This document shows positions 58,018 through 64,000 of a DNA stretch of 64,000 nt, one piece after another (the first letter of the stretch is position 1; each line of letters opens with the position of its first letter). The position numbers and the translations under genes were made by a program. The stretch is taken from positions 139,047 through 203,046 of the forward strand of contig NZ_JAJAVB010000015.1 of NCBI RefSeq assembly GCF_020615385.1. Direction: 5' to 3'. Source of the stretch: Jiella soli (GTDB taxonomy: Bacteria > Pseudomonadota > Alphaproteobacteria > Rhizobiales > Rhizobiaceae). A model generated the notes under the pieces. The model worked only from the letters and a program-made list of their open reading frames with translations. It was not told the DNA's origin and did not search any database.

Positions 58018-59793
58018 ATGTGCGGAATATGCGGTGAAATCCGTTTCGACGGGCGCGGGGCCTCGCCAGAGCGGCTTCAACGCATGGGCGACTGCCTCGC
58101 CCGCCGCGGACCGGACGGGGCTGGCCAGATCGTGCGCGGGCGGGTCGGCCTCGGCCACCGCCGGCTGAAGATCATCGACCTCTCGGAGAAGGCTGCGCAG
58201 CCCATGGAGGACCCGGAACTAGGTCTCACCATCGCCTTCAACGGCTGCATCTACAATTACCCGGAGCTGCGCAAGGAGCTGGAGGGCAAGGGCTACCGCT
58301 TCTTCTCGACCGGCGACACCGAGGTCATCCTCAAGGCCTATCACGCCTTCGGCCGCGACTGCGTCAAGCGCTTCCACGGCATGTTCGCCTTCGCGATCCA
58401 CGAGCGCGATTCCGGCCGCGTTATGCTGGCGCGCGACCGGTTCGGCATCAAGCCGCTCTATCTCTCGCTAAATACCGAGCGCCTCTATGTCGCGTCGTCG
58501 CTGCCGGCGATCCTGTCGACCGGCGATGTCGACCGCACGATCGATCGCGAAGCGCTGCACCACTACATGACCTTCCACGCGGTCGTCCCGCCGCCGCTGA
58601 CGATCATCAAGGGCGTGCGGAAGCTGCCGCCCGCGACCACGAGGATGATCGAGCCGGACGGCTCCTTCGACGATCAGGTCTATTGGGCGCCGGACTTCTC
58701 GCCGCGTCCCGGCGACGAAAAACTCTCGCCCGACGACTGGCGCGACAAGGTGCTGGAGGCGCTGAAGCTCGCCGTCGACCGGCGCATGGTCGCCGACGTC
58801 CCGGTCGGAGTGCTCCTTTCCGGCGGTGTCGATTCCTCGCTGATCGTCGGCCTTCTCGCCGAGGCCGGACAGAAGGACCTCAACACCTTCTCGATCGGCT
58901 TCGAGGACGCCAATGGCGAGGTCGGCAACGAGTTCGAGTTCTCCGATCTCATCGCCAAGCACTACGGCACCGAGCACCACAAGATCTTCGTCCCCGGCTC
59001 GGAACTTATGGAGCATCTGCCGGGCACGATCGCGGCGATGTCGGAGCCGATGGTCTCCTATGACAATGTCGGCTTCTACCTGTTGTCGCGCGAGGTCTCC
59101 AAGCACATCAAGGTGGTGCAGTCAGGCCAGGGTGCCGACGAGATCTTCGGCGGCTATCACTGGTATCCGAAGATGGCCGGCGCCAACGATCCCCTCGCCG
59201 CCTACAGCCGGGCCTTCTTCGACCGTAGCCACGAGACGCTGAAGGGCCAGATCTCGCCGGAATGGATGAGCGAGGAGGATGTCAGCCGGAACTTCGTCGC
59301 GAACCACTTCGCCATGGCGGGCGCGACCGATCCTGTCGACAAGGCGCTGCGCGTCGATGCGCATGTCATGCTGGTCGACGATCCGGTGAAGCGCGTCGAC
59401 AACATGACGATGGCCTGGGGCCTCGAAGCCCGGGTGCCCTTCCTCGACCACGAGCTGGTCGAGCTCGCGGCCCGCGTACCGGCGGCGGAGAAGCTGAAGC
59501 AGGAGGGCAAGGGCGTCCTCAAGGAGGTCGCCCGGCAGGTGGTTCCCTCGGAGGTGATCGACCGCAAGAAGGGTTACTTCCCCGTCCCGCAGCTGAAATA
59601 CATCTCCGGTCCCTATCTCGACATGGTGAAGGACACGCTCGGCTCGCAGGCCGCGAGGGAAAGGCAGCTGTTCCAGCAGTCCTATCTGGACGAGCTCTTC
59701 GCCAATCCCGCCGAGCACATCACGCCCCTGCGCGGCTCCGAGCTCTGGCAGGTCGCGCTTCTGGAGATGTGGCTGCAGGAACAGGGAGTCTGA
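58018..59793 (+). CDS. asnO: N-acetylglutaminylglutamine amidotransferase (asparagine synthase-like)
   Basis: 591 residues from the ATG at 58018, with AGGAGG six bases upstream. The Ntn glutaminase domain starts with catalytic Cys2 (MCGICGEIRF). RDRFGIKPLYLS and the synthetase P-loop LLSGGVDSSLIVGLL (about 266-280) follow. It is a member of the asparagine-synthase family specialised to amidate N-acetylglutaminylglutamine to NAGGN, an osmolyte of rhizobia and Pseudomonas. The two partner genes of the trio follow without a break: a synthetase 6 bases on, and an M42 peptidase. Confidence 0.94.
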   Translation: MCGICGEIRFDGRGASPERLQRMGDCLARRGPDGAGQIVRGRVGLGHRRLKIIDLSEKAAQPMEDPELGLTIAFNGCIYNYPELRKELEGKGYRFFSTGDTEVILKAYHAFGRDCVKRFHGMFAFAIHERDSGRVMLARDRFGIKPLYLSLNTERLYVASSLPAILSTGDVDRTIDREALHHYMTFHAVVPPPLTIIKGVRKLPPATTRMIEPDGSFDDQVYWAPDFSPRPGDEKLSPDDWRDKVLEALKLAVDRRMVADVPVGVLLSGGVDSSLIVGLLAEAGQKDLNTFSIGFEDANGEVGNEFEFSDLIAKHYGTEHHKIFVPGSELMEHLPGTIAAMSEPMVSYDNVGFYLLSREVSKHIKVVQSGQGADEIFGGYHWYPKMAGANDPLAAYSRAFFDRSHETLKGQISPEWMSEEDVSRNFVANHFAMAGATDPVDKALRVDAHVMLVDDPVKRVDNMTMAWGLEARVPFLDHELVELAARVPAAEKLKQEGKGVLKEVARQVVPSEVIDRKKGYFPVPQLKYISGPYLDMVKDTLGSQAARERQLFQQSYLDELFANPAEHITPLRGSELWQVALLEMWLQEQGV

Positions 59794-59799
59794 GCCGAT

Positions 59800-61608
59800 A
59801 TGGCCGACAACCGGAACCAGAAGCAGGGCGGGGCGGGCTACCGCCTCGAGCGGATGCGCACGAACGGGCTCAAGGGCGGGACGAATCGCGAGCGCACGGA
59901 CATCGAGGGGCCGAAGAAGAACGCCATCCTCGACTGCGGCTGGGGACGGCTGGTCTTCGCGCAGACCTTCTCCGACCAGCGGGAACTCGCCAACTCCCTG
60001 CGCGAGGAGGGTCCGGACCGGCGTGACATCGCCTTCTACGTCTCCGATCCGCACGTCCTCCTCAGCCACGCGCCGCAGGAGCTGTTCCTCGACCCCTCGC
60101 ACACCTACAGGCTGGACCTTTCGACCTACCGGCCCGGCACGCGCCGGCCGCGCGGTTATTTCATCCGCCGCCTCTCCTCCGAACAGGACGCGACCGAGGT
60201 CAACCGGATCTACCAGACGCGCCACATGGTGCAGGTCCATCCGGCCTTCTTCTGGTCGAACCGTGACAACCGGGCGCTGACCTATTTCGTCGCCGAGGAC
60301 GAAACGACGGGCGCGATCCTCGGCACGGTGACCGGCGTCCATTCCCGCCGCGCCTTCAACGATCCCGACAACGGCTCCTCGCTCTGGTGCCTTGCGGTCG
60401 ATCCGCAGGCGACCCATCCGGGCATTGGCGAAAGCCTGGTCCGCCGCCTCTCCGAACATTTCCAGGCGCGAGGCTGCGCCTTCATGGATCTGTCGGTCAT
60501 GCACGACAACGACAAGGCCATCGCGCTCTACGAGAAGCTCGGCTTCGTGCGGGTGCCGTTCTTCACGGTAAAGCGCAAGAACGAGATCAACGAGAAGCTG
60601 TTCACCGGCTCCGATCTCGGTTTCGAGGGGCTGAACCCCTATGCCAGGATCATCGTCGACGAGGCGAGGCGCCGCGGCATCCACTGCGAGGTGGTGGACG
60701 CCCCCGGTGGCTTCTTCCGCCTGACGCAGGGCGGACGCACCGTGCTCTGCCGCGAAAGCCTGTCGGAACTCACCTCGGCGGTCGCGATGTCGATCTGCGA
60801 CGACAAGTCGGTGACGCGCCGCATTGTCCAGGCCGCCGGCGTCGCCGTCCCCGAGCAGATCGACGCCAGCGCCGACGACGAGGCCATCGCCGCCTTCATC
60901 GAGACGCACGGCCAGATCGTGGTGAAGCCGGCGAGAGGCGAGCAGGGCCGCGGTATCTCGGTCGGGATCGACAATCTGGAAGACGCGACGATCGCGATCA
61001 ACCTGGCGCGGGAACAGTCCGAACGCGTGCTCCTGGAAGCGATGTTCGAGGGCGAGGATCTCCGGCTGATCGTCATAGATTACCGCCTTGTCGCCGCGGC
61101 GGTCCGCCGTCCGGCGGCGATCATCGGCGACGGCCGCTCGACCGTCCGCGAACTGATCGAACATCTGTCACGCCGCCGCGCCGCCGCGACCGGCGGCGAA
61201 AGCAAGGTTCCGCTTGATGCCGAGACCGAACGCTGCGTGCGAAACGCCGGCTTCGCGATGGACGACGTTCCCCCGGAAGGTGAACAGGTCGCGGTCCGCA
61301 AGACCGCCAATCTGCACACCGGCGGCACCATCCATGACGTGACGGGCGAGATCCACCCGAAGCTCGTCGAGGCGGCGGTCGCCGCCGCACGCGCGATCGA
61401 GATTCCGGTGACCGGAATCGACCTGATGATCAAGGCGCCGCACAGTCCGGACTATGTCTTCATCGAAGCCAATGAACGGCCAGGTCTCGCCAATCACGAG
61501 CCGCAGCCCACTGCCGAACGGTTCATCGATCTCTTGTTTCCGCTGTCGATCCCGTTTTCAGTACGGGCTGCACGGAATCAGCAACGAAAGACGAAGAAGG
61601 ACGAGTAG
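59800..61608 (+). CDS. ngg: N-acetylglutaminylglutamine synthetase (GNAT-ATP-grasp fusion)
   Basis: 602 residues. A GNAT domain at about 110-290 (ATHPGIGESLVRRLSEHF, DNDKAIALYEKLGFVRV) is fused to an ATP-grasp ligase from about 300 (VVKPARGEQGRGISVGI near 372, then EGEDLRLIVIDYRLVAA). The enzyme acetylates glutamine and joins it to a second glutamine to make the dipeptide that AsnO amidates. Such fusions occur only in this system. It overlaps the M42 gene by one base. NAGGN accumulates under salt stress in S. meliloti. Confidence 0.94.
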   Translation: MADNRNQKQGGAGYRLERMRTNGLKGGTNRERTDIEGPKKNAILDCGWGRLVFAQTFSDQRELANSLREEGPDRRDIAFYVSDPHVLLSHAPQELFLDPSHTYRLDLSTYRPGTRRPRGYFIRRLSSEQDATEVNRIYQTRHMVQVHPAFFWSNRDNRALTYFVAEDETTGAILGTVTGVHSRRAFNDPDNGSSLWCLAVDPQATHPGIGESLVRRLSEHFQARGCAFMDLSVMHDNDKAIALYEKLGFVRVPFFTVKRKNEINEKLFTGSDLGFEGLNPYARIIVDEARRRGIHCEVVDAPGGFFRLTQGGRTVLCRESLSELTSAVAMSICDDKSVTRRIVQAAGVAVPEQIDASADDEAIAAFIETHGQIVVKPARGEQGRGISVGIDNLEDATIAINLAREQSERVLLEAMFEGEDLRLIVIDYRLVAAAVRRPAAIIGDGRSTVRELIEHLSRRRAAATGGESKVPLDAETERCVRNAGFAMDDVPPEGEQVAVRKTANLHTGGTIHDVTGEIHPKLVEAAVAAARAIEIPVTGIDLMIKAPHSPDYVFIEANERPGLANHEPQPTAERFIDLLFPLSIPFSVRAARNQQRKTKKDE

Positions 61609-62762
61609 TGCCGCGGCTTCCCATCGACTCCCACTATCTCACGGACCAGCTGAGGGCGCTTCTCAACATCCCGAGCCCCACCGGCTACACCGACACGGTG
61701 GTGCGTCATGTCGCGAAGGAACTCGAGCGGCTCGGCCTGACCGTCGAACTCACCCGCCGCGGGGCGATCTCGGCGATGCGACAAGGTTCGCGCCGCGCCT
61801 CGGCCCGTGCGATCGTCAGCCATCTCGACACGCTCGGCGCGCAGGTGAAACGGCTGAAGGACAACGGCCGCCTCGAACTCGTGCCGATCGGCCACTGGTC
61901 GGCGCGCTTCGCCGAGGGCGCACGCTGCATGATCTTTTCCGAGGCGGGCACCTATCGCGGCACCATCCTGCCGCTGAAGGCTTCCGGCCACACCTATAAC
62001 GAGGAGATCGACACCCTGCCGGTCGGCTGGGAGTATGTCGAACTACGCGTCGACGCGCTGGCCCGCGACCGGACCGAGGTGACCAAGCTCGGCATCGAGG
62101 TCGGCGACACCGTCGCGATCGACCCGCAGCCGGAATTCCTCGACAATGGCTACATCGTCTCGCGCCATCTCGACAACAAGGCCGGCGTCGCCGTCATGCT
62201 GGCATCGATCGAGGCGATGGAGCGGGCGAGCGCCTCGACACCGGTCGACATCCACTGGCTGTTCACGATCGCCGAAGAGGTAGGCGTCGGCGCCGCCTCG
62301 ATCCTGACGCCGGACATCGCCTCGATGATCGCGGTCGACAACGGCACCTCGGCGCCCGGCCAGAACTCGTCCGAGTTCGGCGTGACCATCGCGATGGCCG
62401 ACCAGACCGGGCCGTTCGACTACCATCTGACCAAGAAGCTGGTGCGGCTCTGTCAGGAGGAGGACATCCGCTACCAGAAGGACGTCTTCCGCTACTACCG
62501 CTCCGATTCGGCGTCCGCCATCGAGGCCGGTCATGACGTCCGCACCGCGCTGATCACCTTCGGCGTCGATGCCTCGCACGGCTATGAGCGCATCCATGTC
62601 CACGCGCTGCGGTCGTTGTCGGAGCTGATCACCGCCTACGCCACCTCCCCCGTCGAGATCGAGCGCGACCGCAACCTTCACGCCGGGCTGAAGGGCTTTA
62701 CCCGCCAACCGGACGTCGAGGCCGAGCAGGAGCTTGCCGAATATTCCAATCCCGCCGAGTGA
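61608..62762 (+). CDS. NAGGN-system M42 family metallopeptidase
   Basis: 384 residues from a GTG at 61608 that shares one base with the ngg stop. M42/M18-type dinuclear peptidase: metal-site residues in VSHLDT (about 70), RHLDNKAGVAVML (about 185), AEEVGVGAA (about 222), AVDNG (about 243) and SHGYER (about 323). It is the third gene of the conserved osmoprotectant trio and probably hydrolyses or recycles NAGGN when osmotic stress ends. It has no signal peptide, so it acts in the cytoplasm. Confidence 0.93.
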   Translation: MPRLPIDSHYLTDQLRALLNIPSPTGYTDTVVRHVAKELERLGLTVELTRRGAISAMRQGSRRASARAIVSHLDTLGAQVKRLKDNGRLELVPIGHWSARFAEGARCMIFSEAGTYRGTILPLKASGHTYNEEIDTLPVGWEYVELRVDALARDRTEVTKLGIEVGDTVAIDPQPEFLDNGYIVSRHLDNKAGVAVMLASIEAMERASASTPVDIHWLFTIAEEVGVGAASILTPDIASMIAVDNGTSAPGQNSSEFGVTIAMADQTGPFDYHLTKKLVRLCQEEDIRYQKDVFRYYRSDSASAIEAGHDVRTALITFGVDASHGYERIHVHALRSLSELITAYATSPVEIERDRNLHAGLKGFTRQPDVEAEQELAEYSNPAE

Positions 62763-62888
62763 TCGCCGCCTGACGGTGTGACCGGAAGCCCGCGAGAAGA
62801 AGCATCTGGCGCAGACGCATCGATTGCGGTCATATCTGCCGGGCGCCGTTCGGTCGGCGTCTTCGCTCTTTTCAGAGGGGACGGTGGA

Positions 62889-63359
62889 ATGGACATCGAT
62901 GCGCTCCAGCTCAAGGCAGGCGAGTGGTTTATGGCGGTGGGGCCCGTCGCGGCCGCCTGGCTTCACGATCTCGACCTTGCCGCGAACGCCCATCAGGTCC
63001 TGGCGGTCACGGCGATCATTGTCGCGCTCGTTTCCCTCGCCCTCACCCGGAGCGTCTTCGTCTTCCTCATGGCTTGCTTTCTCGGCGTCGCCGCGATCTT
63101 CGGGGCGGAGCCGGTGGAGGATCAGCTGAAACGGCAGGCCTTCTCGATCGGCTGTTTCATCGCCGTAGGCCTCGCCTCGCTGGCGGTCCTGGCAGTCCGC
63201 GCCCGTCTCAGGCGCTCCAGGCGCGAGATCGACAGGCTGACGGAGAAGAACGAGGAACTTCAGAACCTCTACGACGAGGAGCTGCGTTGGCGAAGGGCGA
63301 GCTCCGCCTCGCCCCTGGCGACGCGAGAGCAGGACCGGGCGACGCTGGAGACCGCCTGA
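62889..63359 (+). CDS. Membrane protein with C-terminal coiled coil, unknown function
   Basis: 156 residues from the ATG at 62889 (GAGGGG upstream). Hydrophobic helices at about 37-60 (HQVLAVTAIIVALVSLALTRSVFVFLMACFLGVAAIF spans two) and 90-108 (AFSIGCFIAVGLASLAVLAV). A basic stretch RARLRRSRREIDRL and heptad-like KNEELQNLYDEELRW follow, predicting a coiled coil. The tail is Ser/Ala-rich. I recognise no family. It follows the NAGGN trio by about 125 bases but need not belong to it. Confidence 0.75.
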   Translation: MDIDALQLKAGEWFMAVGPVAAAWLHDLDLAANAHQVLAVTAIIVALVSLALTRSVFVFLMACFLGVAAIFGAEPVEDQLKRQAFSIGCFIAVGLASLAVLAVRARLRRSRREIDRLTEKNEELQNLYDEELRWRRASSASPLATREQDRATLETA

Positions 63360-63511
63360 GACCGAGGAAAACGCCCGGCGGCCTGGGTCGCGGGGCGCGG
63401 GACGACCCCGGCTTCCCCACACGGACATCAGCGAGTGGAAGACGGTGAGCGGCCGGACGGCCGCCCATCTTCGCCGGGAATGGCCCGCCCGCGCGGGGCC
63501 CCTGCCCTTGC

Positions 63512-64000
63512 TCAGTCGGTGGCGATTTCCATCCGCCTGTTGATGGTCAGCGCGACAAGGGTGCAGATCGCGCCGGACAGGAGGTAGAAGCCGGCCGCGA
63601 TCAGACCGAAATAGTCGGCGAGGAAGAGGGCGACGAAGGGCGCGAAGCCCGCGCCGAAGAGCCAGGCGAGATCGGAGACGAGCGCCGAGCCCGTATAGCG
63701 GAAGGCGCGCGGGAAGTTCGAGGCGACGGCGCCCGAACACTGGCCGAAGGAGAGGCCGAGGAGCCCGAAGCCGATCACCATGTAGATCAGCTCGCCCATC
63801 TCACCGCCGTCGAGGAGCTGCGGCGCGAAGCCCGAATAGATCGCGATCAGCGCGGCGAGCGCGGTCAGGAGGTTGCGCCGGCCGAACCGGTCGGCGAGGA
63901 CGCCGGACAGGACGATCGCGAGGACGCCGACGACGGAGCCGAAGGCCTCGATCAGGAGGAAGCGCGTCGTCGACTGCTCGGTGAAGAGATAGACCCAGGA
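63512..64000 (-). CDS. MFS transporter, metabolite:H+ symporter type (partial, N-terminus off the window)
   Basis: The frame is open for 163 codons from the right edge to TGA at 63512, so only the C-terminal third is here. VYLFTEQSTTRFLLIEAFGSVVGVLAIVLSG and VLADRFGRRNLLTALAALIA carry the MFS D-R-x-G-R-R loop between helices 8 and 9. GECSGAVASNFPRAFRYTGSAL-like GQCSGAVASNFPRAFRYTGSALVSDL is diagnostic of the MHS (ShiA/ProP-like) family. The substrate is unknown. Confidence 0.9.
   Translation of the reverse strand, partial: SWVYLFTEQSTTRFLLIEAFGSVVGVLAIVLSGVLADRFGRRNLLTALAALIAIYSGFAPQLLDGGEMGELIYMVIGFGLLGLSFGQCSGAVASNFPRAFRYTGSALVSDLAWLFGAGFAPFVALFLADYFGLIAAGFYLLSGAICTLVALTINRRMEIATD

Overview
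The window reads as a chromosomal stretch of a GC-rich alphaproteobacterium of the order Hyphomicrobiales (Rhizobiales), plausibly near Aurantimonadaceae. The evidence is gene content: a DUF1127 micro-protein, a complete urea ABC transporter (urtABCDE), zwf-pgl-edd of the Entner-Doudoroff pathway, the rhizobial N-acetylglutaminylglutamine amide (NAGGN) osmolyte trio, an HWE-kinase bacteriophytochrome, an ScfR-type regulator beside isocitrate lyase, and a match to the alphaproteobacterial general-stress (EcfG) promoter. The genus cannot be fixed by reading alone. No rRNA, tRNA, CRISPR array, prophage or IS element was seen. The gene order looks like ordinary core and adaptive chromosome.

Layout. 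1-4.9 kb: truncated SulP anion transporter, DUF1127 protein, inorganic pyrophosphatase, a GNAT enzyme, a bacterial PH-domain protein and a lipoprotein. 5.2-8.6 kb: a 4-TM membrane protein next to a PQQ dehydrogenase, then a stress-promoter-driven low-complexity exported protein. 8.8-14.1 kb: acetoacetyl-CoA synthetase, an AsmA-family protein and an exported protein of unknown function. 14.1-18.3 kb: putrescine-type ABC transporter potFGHI (minus strand). 18.5-20.1 kb: a tightly packed minus-strand unit with an Asp/Asn beta-hydroxylase, two tiny membrane proteins and a GNAT. 20.3-24.7 kb: ScfR regulator, a 47-aa basic protein, aceA, an 86-aa protein, and a toxin-antitoxin locus whose toxin is frameshifted. 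24.9-27.7 kb: puuA-puuB-like putrescine catabolism genes.

28-31.3 kb: heme oxygenase plus bacteriophytochrome hybrid kinase. 31.5-35.5 kb: zwf-pgl-edd. 35.6-37.6 kb: WbpM/CapD-type nucleotide-sugar dehydratase. 37.6-44.2 kb: alpha-glucoside/trehalose-type ABC transporter with alpha-glucosidase and an embedded GNAT. 44.6-50.7 kb: urtABCDE with an intergenic inverted-repeat element and a sigma-54 promoter. 51-57.7 kb: a fatty-acyl/CoA catabolic cluster with divergent halves (SDR-MaoC-phosphotransferase versus TetR-acyl-CoA dehydrogenase-DUF1349-quinone reductase-thioesterase). 58-62.8 kb: NAGGN trio. 62.9-64 kb: a membrane/coiled-coil protein and the C-terminal end of an MFS transporter.

Together the genes suggest a free-living or plant/marine-associated heterotroph that scavenges polyamines, urea and alpha-glucosides. 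It would oxidise sugars through PQQ and Entner-Doudoroff routes, use acetate, ketone bodies and acyl-CoAs, sense red light and accumulate a dipeptide osmolyte. Nearly every gene falls in a known family. The least explained parts are the micro-protein/beta-hydroxylase operon, the split PQQ dehydrogenase, the two-cysteine low-complexity stress protein, the 47-aa basic protein and the repeat inside the urt operon.
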